64,000 nucleotides of DNA from Dehalococcoidia bacterium (GCA_026003895.1 BPIC01000001.1:934128-998127); one strand, 5' to 3'. Shown: positions 1 through 8,817, counted from the stretch's first letter. The notes: generated by a model not told the origin, from the letters alone. A program made the numbers and translations.

Positions 1-455
1 AGCAACTCAGCGGTCGGCTGACCCGCTGATGGAAGCGCGTAGGTCGACGTCAGCCAATCGTCCAAACCGGCTTCGGCCAGCAAACCGGTCACGCTAGTAA
101 CTTGAACGCCGGTCTCCGGGCGCCATTCGAGCACACCGCGTTGAAACGCCTGAACGACGGCATCGTCGAGGACGAACCGCTGCGTCACCGGATAGCCCAG
201 TGCGTCGACGCCGCCCAGCCGGCGAAAGGCGTTGTAGAAGGGGATGCCGCCCGTGTCGAGAACCGCAAAGCCGGTGCCCGCTGGGGAGTCGCCCCGAGTC
301 TGGGTAAAGAACCAACCGCCCTGAATAGCCCAGTCGTCTCCGGCTGCGGCCTCTGTTCCCCGCGGCGCAACGCTGACGAGCAGCGCGACGAGCACTGCAA
401 GGGAGAGGACGGTTTGGAGGGCGCGGCGCGCATGTCCTGACCAACCGAGTCGCAT
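1..455 (-). CDS. Secreted LGYP/LGFP-repeat protein, 5' part only
   Basis: The gene runs off the window edge, so only about 151 N-terminal residues are visible. It starts at an ATG preceded by AGGAGGT at a good distance. Residues 1-36 form a signal peptide: a basic start, the hydrophobic run LSLAVLVALLVSVAP, then small residues near TEAAA. The mature part carries the pattern FRRLGGVDALGYPVTQRF, followed by FQRGVLEW. This is the LGYPV-T/S-F plus Q-FQRGVLEW pattern of secreted repeat proteins common in Chloroflexota, which often sit in front of cell-wall or peptidase domains. The C-terminal domain that would give the function is outside the window. Adjacent reading frames over the same stretch encode only Arg/Pro-rich shadow sequence. 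Confidence 0.8.
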   Translation of the reverse strand, partial: MRLGWSGHARRALQTVLSLAVLVALLVSVAPRGTEAAAGDDWAIQGGWFFTQTRGDSPAGTGFAVLDTGGIPFYNAFRRLGGVDALGYPVTQRFVLDDAVVQAFQRGVLEWRPETGVQVTSVTGLLAEAGLDDWLTSTYALPSAGQPTAEL

Positions 456-640
456 CGGCAACCTCCTGTCTGTTCCGGTCTTCAGTTTGGTTCAGCCACC
501 AGCCGGAACGGATCTGGTCCAACCTCAATCTGCGGCGCCCTCCCGCGCGCCGGCTCCGATAACCGAGCGCGACAGGGAGCCCCTCACTGACCCTATCGGC
601 TCCCGACCGCGTTTTGGCCAGCCTGCCTGGCTTTTTCGAC
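456..640 (-). other. Long, structured 5' leader of the secreted protein gene
   Basis: About 180 nt separate the promoter from the ATG at 455. On the transcribed strand the leader has a short GCCAG/CTGGC hairpin next to the start site. It also has a CCGATA/TATCGG pairing around 595 and 550 that encloses an AGGG/CCCT hairpin. No known riboswitch consensus was recognised. The structure was read by eye and not folded. From here to 931 there is no convincing coding sequence. Confidence 0.35.
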
Positions 641-668
641 ATTGTACATCGGTCAACTAGGCTGTCAA
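641..668 (-). promoter_or_regulatory. Sigma70-type promoter of the secreted protein gene
   Basis: On the minus strand, TTGACA (663-668) and TACAAT (641-646) are separated by 16 bases. This is a near-consensus housekeeping promoter reading toward the secreted LGYP-repeat gene that starts at 455. It is one of the best promoters in the window. The expected start site is near 634. Confidence 0.65.
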
Positions 669-931
669 GATGCCGAACGACGAGACCGAGTGTCTAGTAG
701 GCGCCTGCGCCGCTGACCACAAGATCCCGTGGTTGCTCGTCAAGTGTACCCGGCTTCAGCGTAGCGAGCGGCGGACCCTGCTCGGTACATGGGGCAGTCC
801 TTGCGGAGTTCGGAGAGCGGCAACTGCCGCCTCACCGCGTCGCGGGCAGACGACGGAGCGAGGCCAAGATGACTACCCCGCTCCGAGTGAGCAGACTGGA
901 GCGGGGTGAACGGAGGTGCGGGAACGAGCTC
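669..931. other. Intergenic region without recognisable feature
   Basis: The space between the promoter at 641-668 and the end of the Dabb gene holds only GC-rich frames without family resemblance or ribosome binding sites. No terminator with a U-tract was seen. Confidence 0.5.
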
Positions 932-1231
932 TCAGCTCTCGATGTCGAACAACATGATCGAGTCGGGCTGTCCGGCGGAGGCGGGGCGAAGCACGCTGAC
1001 AAGCGCCTTGTGCAAGTCGTGCGGCTCGTACTGGTTCTTGCCCTCCCGATCGTCGAAGGTGATGATGCAACCGAAGTCGAAGCCGAGGGGACGTGGGCCG
1101 ACGTTTTCGCCGGCGTGGACCTTGCGCACCGACTCGATGCCCTCGAGACCATAGCAGGCCTGCTTGAGGGCTTGCTTCTCCTCGTCGGTAATCCCTTCTT
1201 TGAACTTCACCAGGATGATGCGGCTGTACAC
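932..1231 (-). CDS. Dabb (stress-responsive A/B barrel) domain protein
   Basis: This 99-residue protein begins YSRIILVKFKEG and contains the GIESVRKVHAGENV region and the later HDLHKALVSVLRP helix, which match the dimeric alpha/beta-barrel Dabb family (also called stress-responsive A/B barrel). The whole protein is one domain and no catalytic residues can be assigned. The GTG start at 1231 is chosen because GGAGGA lies just upstream and the first beta strand begins directly after it. It lies 69 nt downstream of etfA on the same strand and may be the last gene of the ETF transcript. Family members range from plant stress proteins to polyketide cyclases, so no specific reaction is inferred. Confidence 0.85.
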   Translation of the reverse strand: MYSRIILVKFKEGITDEEKQALKQACYGLEGIESVRKVHAGENVGPRPLGFDFGCIITFDDREGKNQYEPHDLHKALVSVLRPASAGQPDSIMLFDIES

Positions 1232-1300
1232 ACGTTCCTCCGCGGTTTCGTCATCCGGCGCGCCGGATGCGGGCGGCGTCCGGTGGACGCCGCGCCCATC

Positions 1301-2278
1301 CTACATCATTGCCTTCAGCTCTTTGGTGAGGGCGGGGATGATCTTCTTCCAATCGCCCTCGACGCCAAACCGTGCCTGTTTGAAGATCGCCGCCTCCGGG
1401 TCCTTGTTGATGGCAACGATCGTCTTGGCACCGCTACAGCCCGCCATGTGCTGCACCGCACCGGAGATGGCAACAGCGATGTACAGGTCCGGCGAGACGG
1501 TCGTGCCGGTCAGCCCGATCTGCATATGCGTCGGGACCCATCCTGCGTCGACCGCCGCGCGGCTTGCGCCGACGGCGCCGCCCAGCACTTCGGCCAGCTC
1601 TTCCAACTGGCGCCAGTTCTCCTTCGCTTCGCCGATGCCACGTCCGCCGGAGACGATGCGCGTCGCATCTTGCAGCTTGGGACCGCTCGCCCGCTCCTTT
1701 TGCTGATCGATGACCTTCACCGGCCCTTCGCTCACCGTGACCGAAACGGGCACCACGTTGCCTTGCCGGCTCGGATCAGGCGTGAGCGGCTCCTGCGTCT
1801 TGCCGCGGATGGTGAACATTTGCGGCGTCCCCTCGGGCAAGACTTCCGCCATGGCGCTGCCGCCGTAGACGGGCCGGCTGGCGATCACCTGACCGTTCTC
1901 GACCTTGAGGTCGATCACGTCATTGGCCAGGCCGACGCCGCGGCGGAAGGCGAACCGCGGCGCGAGATCCAACGTCACCAGCGACTTGCTGAACAGCACC
2001 ACCGCCGGATCAGCCTGCGACACGATCGCATCGAGCGCTGGCAGGTACGTCGCGTTGGTGTACTTGTCGAGCGCCGGCGCGTCAGCGACGTAGACGGTGT
2101 CGGCGCCGGATTGAATGAGTTCTTGGGCCAAGCCGGCGACGCCATTGCCGATGAGTGCGGCGCTGACCGGCCCGCCGATCTGATCAGCCAACCGCCGCGC
2201 CGCGCCCAACGCCTCTTTCGTGCCGGCCAGCACGCTGCCTTCGCGGTGATCCGCGTAGACCAACACACCCGAAGCCAT
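1301..2278 (-). CDS. etfA: Electron transfer flavoprotein, alpha subunit
   Basis: 325 residues. ETF-alpha pairs with ETF-beta to carry electrons on FAD from acyl-CoA dehydrogenases to a membrane quinone reductase. The C-terminal third holds the FAD-binding signature: GLTGTTVSPDLYIAVAISGA, then QHMAGCSGAKTIVAINKDP, then the terminal GDWKKIIPALTKEL. The N-terminal half begins GVLVYADHREGSV, as in other ETF-alpha chains. The ATG at 2278 is preferred over the one at 2290 because GGAGAG precedes it. It follows etfB with a 46-nt gap and precedes the Dabb gene, within one minus-strand operon with the Fe-S oxidoreductase. Confidence 0.95.
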   Translation of the reverse strand: MASGVLVYADHREGSVLAGTKEALGAARRLADQIGGPVSAALIGNGVAGLAQELIQSGADTVYVADAPALDKYTNATYLPALDAIVSQADPAVVLFSKSLVTLDLAPRFAFRRGVGLANDVIDLKVENGQVIASRPVYGGSAMAEVLPEGTPQMFTIRGKTQEPLTPDPSRQGNVVPVSVTVSEGPVKVIDQQKERASGPKLQDATRIVSGGRGIGEAKENWRQLEELAEVLGGAVGASRAAVDAGWVPTHMQIGLTGTTVSPDLYIAVAISGAVQHMAGCSGAKTIVAINKDPEAAIFKQARFGVEGDWKKIIPALTKELKAMM

Positions 2279-2324
2279 CGTTCTCTCCACTGCCGCCCGG
2301 ACCGTCCGGGCGATCCCTTCAACT

Positions 2325-3110
2325 CTAGATCACGCGCTCTTCGCGCAGCCGACGCGCCAGATTGGCGGCCTGCTCTTCTGGCGTCTCGCCAGTAATCCAT
2401 TCGATTTGCGACTCGACCTTTGGCACATACAGCCGCAGCAACTGGACCTTTCGGCCGACGGCGTTCACGCCGAGGTCCGCCGCAGACTTGACGTCCACCT
2501 TGGCACGCGCCGCCGCCATGATTCCCTTTAACGTCGGGTACCGCGGCTGGTTCGCCTCGTTGGAAACGGCGAGTAGAGCCGGCATCGGCACCTCGAGCAC
2601 TTCATACCCGTCCTCGATCAACCGTTTGACCCGCAATGTCGTGCCCGTCACCTCGATGCCGGCGACCGGCGTCACCGAAGGTATGCCGAGCAGCTCGGCC
2701 AACCCTTGGGGCACCTGCGCTTGGTCCCAGTCGGAGGCTTGGCGGCCGCAGAGGATCAGGTCGTAGTCGCCGACGCTTTTGATGGCCGCGGCCAGCACGT
2801 TGGCGGTCTGATACGCGTCGGCATCCTCAAACGCCGGATCATCGATGAGCAAGCCGGCATCGCATCCCATCGAAAGGGCCTGCTTGATGGCGTCGCGGGC
2901 GGTGTCTTTGCCGAGCGAGATCACGGTGATGCGACCGCCGTGCTGCTCCTTGAGCTGGACGGCCGCCTCGATGGCATTGGCATCGTATTGGTTGACGGTT
3001 GGAGGGATCCCCGGTGGAGGAATAACTTTCTTGGCGGCCTCGTCCACCCGGAACTGCGATGCCGGGGTTTCCGGATCTTGCACCTGCTTGACGCAGACGA
3101 TGATGTTCAT
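2325..3110 (-). CDS. etfB: Electron transfer flavoprotein, beta subunit
   Basis: 261 residues beginning MNIIVCVKQVQDPE, the typical ETF-beta N-terminus. It continues with the adenine-nucleotide-binding fold: NQYDANAIEAAVQLKE, then ISLGKDTARDAIKQALSMG, then DLILCGRQASDWDQAQVP. It forms the AMP/FAD-containing heterodimer with etfA. The ATG at 3110 sits one base after the stop codon of the upstream Fe-S oxidoreductase gene, so the two are almost certainly translationally coupled. A longer frame reaching 3161 is only read-through into that gene. The order oxidoreductase-etfB-etfA suggests a dedicated ETF:quinone branch. Confidence 0.95.
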   Translation of the reverse strand: MNIIVCVKQVQDPETPASQFRVDEAAKKVIPPPGIPPTVNQYDANAIEAAVQLKEQHGGRITVISLGKDTARDAIKQALSMGCDAGLLIDDPAFEDADAYQTANVLAAAIKSVGDYDLILCGRQASDWDQAQVPQGLAELLGIPSVTPVAGIEVTGTTLRVKRLIEDGYEVLEVPMPALLAVSNEANQPRYPTLKGIMAAARAKVDVKSAADLGVNAVGRKVQLLRLYVPKVESQIEWITGETPEEQAANLARRLREERVI

Positions 3111-3111
3111 C

Positions 3112-5247
3112 CTAGCTCCCTGCCGGGGCGGCAGACGTCCCGGCTTGTATTGCTTCGTCAATCAACTCGGCGACGTCACGGACACGGAAGCGCTCGACTG
3201 CGTCCTTGACCTTCACGCCGTCTTCAAACATGAGGTTGCAGTAGGGGCAGGCAGCCGCCAGCCCGCGGGAACCGGTGTCGAGCGCTTCCTGCGTGCGCAA
3301 GTGATTGATCCGGCTGCCGATCTTCACTTCGAAGAAGGAGTGGCCGCCGCCACCGCCACAGCAGAACGCCTTGCGGCCATTGCGCGGCATTTCGATGACA
3401 TTCAGTCCCGGGATTGCCTTCAGCACCTCGCGCGGCGCGTCGTAGAGCCCGTTATGCCGCCCAATGTAACAAGGATCGTGATAGGTCAGCGTTTCGTCGA
3501 TGCGACCTTGGATTCGAATGCGGCCACTCTTGATCAGTTCGTCGATATATTCCGTATGGTGCATCACGTCGTAGTGGCCGCCAAACTGCGGGTATTCGTT
3601 CTTGATGGTATTGTAGCAATGAGCGCAAGCGGTCACGACTTTCTTGACGTTGTAGCCGTTCATCGTCGCGATATTCTCTTGCGCGAGAAGTTGGAAGAGA
3701 TATTCATTGCCGCACCGCCGCGCGGGATCGCCGGTGCAGGTCTCTTCCCGCCCTAGGATGGCGAACTTGACGCCGGCTGCTTGCATCGTTCGGGCGAAGG
3801 AACGCGCAACCTTTTGATTGCGCTCGTCGAACGATCCGGCGCAGCCGACCCAGTACAACACCTCGATCTCTTCGCCCTCGGCCGCGGCTTCGGCGAGGAT
3901 TTTCACGCCGAGATCTTTGGCCCAGTCGGCGCGCTGCGCCTTCGGTGATCGCCAAGGATTGCCTGCCGACTCGAGGTTGTTGAACAGCCGCTGCAGCTCG
4001 GGAGAGAAGCGGCTTTCCATCATCACGAGGTTGCGGCGCATATCGACGATCGCGGGGATGTGCTCGATGAACATCGGGCACTCTTCCATGCAGGCGCGGC
4101 AGGTCGTGCACGACCAAAGGACGTCGTCGCTGATCACATCCCCAACGAGCGTTCGGCCGTCCGGCGCAACCGGACTGAGCGTCTCCTCGGCGGCGGTAGC
4201 GCCGTTTGTCCCGGCCGCCTTTTGCGCCAGATAGCCGGGCCCGGCCGACAGCAGGTGGTATCGGATGTCGAGGATCAGGTTCTTCGGCGACAGCGGCTTC
4301 CCGGACGCCGTCGCCGGACAGACGGCGTGGCAACGGCCGCACTTGATGCACGCCGAGCTATCAAGCAACTGTTTCCACGTGAAATCGGTCAGCTTGGCCA
4401 CGCCAAGGGGCTCGCCGCGCTCGATGGCACCCTCGAAGTCGTCGATCGGGCGGAGCGCCCGCCCGGCGAGGGGATTGAAAAAGAAGATATTCAGCGGGCC
4501 GAACAAGATATGGCTCATCTTCGAATAGCCGATCCAAGTCAGCACGCCGAGCGCTGCCAGCAGATGGAGCATCCACATCGCCTTGTGGAAGCCGAGAAGG
4601 AAGCCGACCGGCAACGACAAGAGCGCAAACGAGAGGAGATACGAGATCGGCGACCAGATTGCCCATTGCGGGTGCTGCACCGTCTCGGTCACGGCGAGGC
4701 GGGCGGCCTCGACGAAAAAGCCGGTCAGCCCCACCACCGTGAAGAGGACGAGCGTCAGGCCGTCGTCGAAGCGGTATTCCAACTTGCTCGACTTCATGAC
4801 ATAGCGGCGGTAGGCCGCCATCCCAACGCCGACGAGGAGAAGCAGGCCGAAGGCGTCGCCGAAGAAGGAATAGACGAGGTAGAAGGGGCCGTTGAGGAAC
4901 TGAATGTTGAACAGGCGATGGCCCCAATAGTTGAGCGACTCCATGATGGTGATGACGGTGAGCACCACGAAGGAGCCGTAAATGAAGGCGTGCATCGTCC
5001 CGGCGTAGGCGTCCCGGCTTGTGCGGCGCTGACCGAGGCCGAAGACGAGCATCTGGCGGAGCCGGCCGAGCAGGTCATTCGCTCGGAATTCGGGCTTACC
5101 AATCAGCCAGAGTCGGTACCACCGGCTGATCCCCCAAGCGAGCAGGCCAACCATGATGGCCGCGCCAATGTAGAGGACAATTCGCTCGTCGCCGATATTC
5201 CAGAAGCTATCTCGACAGGGCTGTGGAGAGCAGCTAGGTTCCACGCC
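3112..5247 (-). CDS. Membrane Fe-S oxidoreductase, probable EtfAB:(mena)quinone reductase
   Basis: About 711 residues. The N-terminal third is a membrane domain of about six helices resembling the cytochrome b/NarI-like gamma subunit. A ferredoxin-like domain follows with two [4Fe-4S] motifs, CIKCGRCHAVCP and CTTCRACMEECP. The C-terminal half has two heterodisulfide-reductase-type cysteine-rich (CCG) modules, seen as CAHCYN, DPCYIGRHN and CCGGGGG. Proteins with this architecture next to etfAB act as ETF:menaquinone oxidoreductases in syntrophs and many other bacteria; that function is inferred here from architecture and context. The GTG at 5247 is chosen because AAAGGA lies 8 nt upstream; ATG 5280 or TTG 5298 would add 11 or 17 residues without a clear binding site. 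Confidence 0.88.
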   Translation of the reverse strand, partial: GVEPSCSPQPCRDSFWNIGDERIVLYIGAAIMVGLLAWGISRWYRLWLIGKPEFRANDLLGRLRQMLVFGLGQRRTSRDAYAGTMHAFIYGSFVVLTVITIMESLNYWGHRLFNIQFLNGPFYLVYSFFGDAFGLLLLVGVGMAAYRRYVMKSSKLEYRFDDGLTLVLFTVVGLTGFFVEAARLAVTETVQHPQWAIWSPISYLLSFALLSLPVGFLLGFHKAMWMLHLLAALGVLTWIGYSKMSHILFGPLNIFFFNPLAGRALRPIDDFEGAIERGEPLGVAKLTDFTWKQLLDSSACIKCGRCHAVCPATASGKPLSPKNLILDIRYHLLSAGPGYLAQKAAGTNGATAAEETLSPVAPDGRTLVGDVISDDVLWSCTTCRACMEECPMFIEHIPAIVDMRRNLVMMESRFSPELQRLFNNLESAGNPWRSPKAQRADWAKDLGVKILAEAAAEGEEIEVLYWVGCAGSFDERNQKVARSFARTMQAAGVKFAILGREETCTGDPARRCGNEYLFQLLAQENIATMNGYNVKKVVTACAHCYNTIKNEYPQFGGHYDVMHHTEYIDELIKSGRIRIQGRIDETLTYHDPCYIGRHNGLYDAPREVLKAIPGLNVIEMPRNGRKAFCCGGGGGHSFFEVKIGSRINHLRTQEALDTGSRGLAAACPYCNLMFEDGVKVKDAVERFRVRDVAELIDEAIQAGTSAAPAGS

Positions 5248-5357
5248 GACCGTCCTTTCGATTGAGCTTCCCGGCGGCATGCTGGCCGCCAGCGCCAATG
5301 AGTGTTCGCCTCGTCGATGCCGTCAGGGCGGGAACGGTGCGCGGGAGTGCGAGCGAC

Positions 5358-5606
5358 CTAGGCACACTGACGGGCGCCGCCGACCATTGGGTGCAGCAGC
5401 TCGACCTTGTCGCCATCACGGAGCGGAGTCTCGGGCGGAGAATGCTCGCCGTTGATGGCGACCATGATGAGGTCATGGTCGCCGGTGGGGAACTCGCGGT
5501 GAAGAATGTCGATCGCGCGCATGCCCGGCTCGTACGGTATCTGCTGTTCTTTCTTGCCCGAACGCGAGAGTTGGGGCAAGTCGAGGTACATTACTACCGA
5601 GATCAC
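5358..5606 (-). CDS. MoaD/ThiS-family ubiquitin-like protein with C-terminal tail
   Basis: About 82 residues with the beta-grasp pattern of small sulfur-carrier proteins. A first strand ISVVMYLDLPQL leads to a helix MRAIDILHREF, a DLIMVAINGEH strand, the characteristic LRDGDKVELLHPM segment and a diglycine. In mature MoaD, ThiS or Urm1 the chain ends at that GG. Here it continues with five more residues, ARQCA, before a confirmed TAG. Use as a sulfur carrier would therefore need a protease to expose the glycine, as known for QbsE-like proteins. The GTG at 5606 places the start at the first strand and has GAGGGG upstream; ATG 5591 is the alternative. It lies just upstream of the ETF-quinone reductase gene on the same strand. 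Confidence 0.75.
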   Translation of the reverse strand: MISVVMYLDLPQLSRSGKKEQQIPYEPGMRAIDILHREFPTGDHDLIMVAINGEHSPPETPLRDGDKVELLHPMVGGARQCA

Positions 5607-5828
5607 GCGGCTCGCCCCTCGGCCACGAGCGCCCGTATACGAAAACCGGCGCTCCGACCGCATTGTACGGAGCGCCAATCTGCCTCGTCAAATGGCCGAA
5701 CAGCGGCCTCATCGCCTCAGGCCTCGTCGCGGCCAGAACGTGCCGCTCACGTCGGGCGTCGCGTGGGTCCTTTTTGGATTGGGATGCGCGCCCCGCCTCG
5801 TATCCGCCACGATGGAAACGGACGGCCG

Positions 5829-6581
5829 CTAGAGGTTCGATGCGCCGAGCGAACGGCCGCCGCAGACGATCAGCGTCTGGCCGGTGATGTAGGACGCCTC
5901 GTCCGACGCGAGAAACAGCACGGCGTTAGCGATGTCCACCGGATCGCCGATCCGGCCGAGCGGCGTATTGGCGAGCATGCGCTGGATGTTCTCCTCGCTC
6001 GTTTGGCGGAGCAAGTCGGTCATCACCGCTCCCGGGGCGACGGCATTGACGTTGATGTTGAACTTGCCAAGCTCGAGCGCCAGCGCACGCGTCATGCCGA
6101 CGAGCCCCGCCTTCGACGCCGAGTAGTTCGATTGTCCGGGATTGCCCAGCATTGCTCGCGACGAGATATTGACGATCTTGCCGTAGCGCCGCTCGCGCAT
6201 GCCCGGCACCACGCACTTGATGAAATTCCAAGCCCCGAACAGGTTGATCTGGAGCACTCGCTCGAAGTCGCGCGGCTCCATTCGAAAGATCGACTTGTCG
6301 ATGAAGATGCCGGCGTTGTTGACGAGGATGTCGATCCGCCCCAGCTTGCCGATCGCCCCCTCGACCATCGTCTGCACTTCGTCAAACTTCGAGACGTCGC
6401 CGATGGCGACGGCGGCACGCCGACCCTTGGCGCGGACCGCCTCGGCCGTTGCCTCGGCGCTCGCCCGGTCGATGTCGTTGATGACGACGTCCGCGCCTTC
6501 GTCGGCGAGCCGCAGCGCGATTGCCTCGCCGATTCCCTTCCCTGCTCCGGTCACCAGCGCGACTTTCTCCGCCACGCGCAC
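5829..6581 (-). CDS. SDR family oxidoreductase (FabG-like)
   Basis: 250 residues of a classical short-chain dehydrogenase. The N-terminal NAD(P)-binding motif TGAGKGIG is followed by NNAG in the fourth strand, a catalytic Ser in NISSRAM, the YSASK active-site Tyr/Lys and the PGAVMTD loop. Substrate cannot be read from sequence; 3-oxoacyl-ACP/CoA reductase or a hydroxyacyl-CoA dehydrogenase role fits the nearby fatty-acid/ETF genes. The GTG at 6581 is the start because GGAGGAGGAA lies just upstream and the Rossmann strand VALVTG follows directly. The open frame extends upstream to 6872 but that part is Arg-rich and not SDR-like. Confidence 0.88.
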   Translation of the reverse strand: MRVAEKVALVTGAGKGIGEAIALRLADEGADVVINDIDRASAEATAEAVRAKGRRAAVAIGDVSKFDEVQTMVEGAIGKLGRIDILVNNAGIFIDKSIFRMEPRDFERVLQINLFGAWNFIKCVVPGMRERRYGKIVNISSRAMLGNPGQSNYSASKAGLVGMTRALALELGKFNINVNAVAPGAVMTDLLRQTSEENIQRMLANTPLGRIGDPVDIANAVLFLASDEASYITGQTLIVCGGRSLGASNL

Positions 6582-7028
6582 GTTCTTCCTCCTCCGGTGT
6601 TGCTCGCGGCAGTGTATACCAATCTCCCCCTCCGCTTGCCGCACCCGTTGCCTCGCGTGTCGTTCGCGTCGTTTCGCTCTCTCTGTCCTGCGGTGTTCTC
6701 GCTGGCTCGACCGAAATGATCCGGCCGACGCGGCGGAGAAGCATGACGAAGGCGACGCACGAGGGACGCGATCGCCGGCGCTCCGACCGGATACGCACAC
6801 GGCGGCGGGAGACACGCGGAGCGCTGGGGAGAGTTGCAGTGGGAGCACGAAATGCCTCGCTCGGCTGGCCATCTCGTAGCCCGTTCAGAGGGGGTGCGCC
6901 GGCAGGCCTTGCTGAGGGCCTTCGCCGGCGGCGCCATCGGCCGCCAGTGCGGCGTACTGGTTCTCGACGTGCAGCTGCAGGAAGTCGCGATGGGGGGCTG
7001 GAACGGGATGCGCGAACGGAACGCGGGG
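6582..7028. other. Intergenic region, no gene supported
   Basis: This 447-bp stretch lies between the stop of the ThyX-like gene and the start of the SDR gene, both on the minus strand. The frames that cross it are shadow-like, rich in Arg and Pro, and lack ribosome binding sites. No intrinsic terminator with a U-run was seen. Confidence 0.5.
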
Positions 7029-8589
7029 CTAGCGATCGAGCAAGTCGATTGGTTCGTCGGGGTCGGTCGCCCGAACGTGGCGTGCGAAATGGGGGAAGCG
7101 GTCACGCAGGCGCTCGGCCATCTGCCAAGCGGCCTGACGGTAGGAGAAATGGCCGCTCGGCTTGGTACGGAGCTCGGCGATGTAGGCGGCTTCGGCGAGG
7201 TCCATCTTGAACAATGAGCGGCAGCGCGTCGCCAGCGGCAGCAGGTAGGTGGCTGCCTTTGGATTGCGGTCTGCCAACGACCGGGCAGCGTCGTGGGCAA
7301 AGGCGATCGCCTCGGCGTAGCGGCGGTGCAGCCCGGCGTTGAGCGCGGCATCGGCGGCTGGCCCCAACCCGAGGCGAAAAAACCTCCTCGGGCGAGTCAA
7401 TCCCGTACAGCGGCGACAACGGCTGAAGAATCTGAACACAGCGGCGGTGGCGGTGAAGATCACGATACGCGCCAAGATCAATGAGCAGGTCGAACTTGAC
7501 GGCGTAGCCGGACCGGTGGAGCCGCAGCAGGTCATCGTGGCGGCCGCGGCAGCGCATGGTCAAGTCGAGCACGGCGCGCTTGCGGTCATCGCTCCAACTG
7601 CGCACGAGGCCTTGCACCTGTCGGTAGGAGCGGCCGTATTGGTCGGCCGAAAAGAGCGCGGTGGTGACGACCTCGTCGAGCGGGGTTTCCTCGTCGGCGA
7701 GCGCCACTCGGGTCGTCATGTCCGGCACGAGACCGTTCAATTCGCGGCGGGCGAGGCCGGTCAACTCCTCGTGGGTGTGGGGCGGATATCGGTCCGGGCT
7801 GGTGTATTTCACCAGGGTCGGGGCGACTGCTACCGGTGTCAGCCAAGCGCGAACTTCGTCAAGCGCCGCGCGCACCGACTCCGAGACGCCGTCGGTCGCG
7901 GCGAGTGCGTCCACCCGAGCGCGCAACGCATCGAGCAACGGTGCTTCCGCCGGGCGCTGACAGGCGGCTCGCAATTCCTCGCCAATCTGGCGAACTTCGT
8001 CATATTCGTTCGCCAATAGGCGGGCGATCTGCCGTTCGAGGACGCGAGCGCTCACGACCTGGCCGACGCTCGTCGCCGTCGCCAGCGGCAGGAGCCCCCG
8101 TGCCACGTCGAACGCACGTGCTCGCAAGGTCCGGCGATACTGCCCCTCGTCGAGGTCGTCGGGGCGCGGCACGGCGGCTGTAAGGACGGTCAGCAGCTCA
8201 CCAGTGAGCGACCGATAGTCAGCGAAGAGACGGTCGGCGACGGCCCGAAATCGCTCCGCGTCCGGCCCCTCAAGGCCGGGCGGAACGATGTAGCCGGTAC
8301 GCGAGAAGTCTTGGTACCGCGTCGATCGTTCCTGGCCGTCCCAAAGCGGCTCATCCACCAAGATGATGGCGGCGAGGATCGAGATGTCCTCGACCGCGAA
8401 GAACAAGTGAGCGAGGTCGGCGATCGAACGATGGCCATACTGGAAATAAAAGGTCTCGAGAAAGCGCTCTGCCTTTTCGGCATTCAGCTCGGTGATGCTC
8501 TCCAGCATCGACTGACTGGAGCGGCTGTACTTTGCCATCGCGTAGGCCTGGATCTCGGGCGGCACACCCGTAACGCTGTAGACTCGCAT
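7029..8589 (-). CDS. Tandem ThyX-like domain protein (one frameshift)
   Basis: About 520 residues after correction. The first half contains YGHRSIADLAHLFFAVEDIS and QERSTRYQDF; the second half contains CRGRHDDLLRLHRSGYAVKFD and DLHRHRRCVQ. Both are recognisable as ThyX (FAD-dependent thymidylate synthase) segments, so the protein is two ThyX-like units in one chain, about twice the usual 220-250 residues. Neither half has the full RHR(x7)S signature: the first keeps the S-x-RY end, the second keeps RHR. Its reaction is unknown, and it may not make dTMP. The frame breaks at a six-base A-run (7377-7382); five bases give EEVFRLGLGPAAD and a continuous protein. The ATG at 8589 begins MRVYSVTGVPPE. 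Confidence 0.8.
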
Positions 8590-8817
8590 CCGCTCACCTA
8601 TCGTTCGAACGCTCGACCGCTTGCTTGGTGGACGATACTCCGGACTGGAGCTGGTTCCTAGGGCTTAGCCGGGCGTGTCTTGCTTGGCGTTCAGGGTCGA
8701 TGCCTCCGGAAGACAGGCCGATTGTTCCGGATGCACGGCTCCGCTCCGTCCAGCGCGTCGTCTTCATCTGCGTTCGGCCGCTGCGGTTGGGCCTCGTCAA
8801 TCCGGTGATGGTCTGAC

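Noticed and set aside
869-2395. Long plus-strand open frame (508 codons) over etfA and the Dabb gene
   Set aside because: It is antisense to well-supported genes, rich in Arg/His/Asp from GC-rich reverse codons, and has no family motif.
4060-5265. 401-codon plus-strand frame over the Fe-S oxidoreductase
   Set aside because: Charged, low-complexity shadow of the opposite strand; no ribosome binding site.
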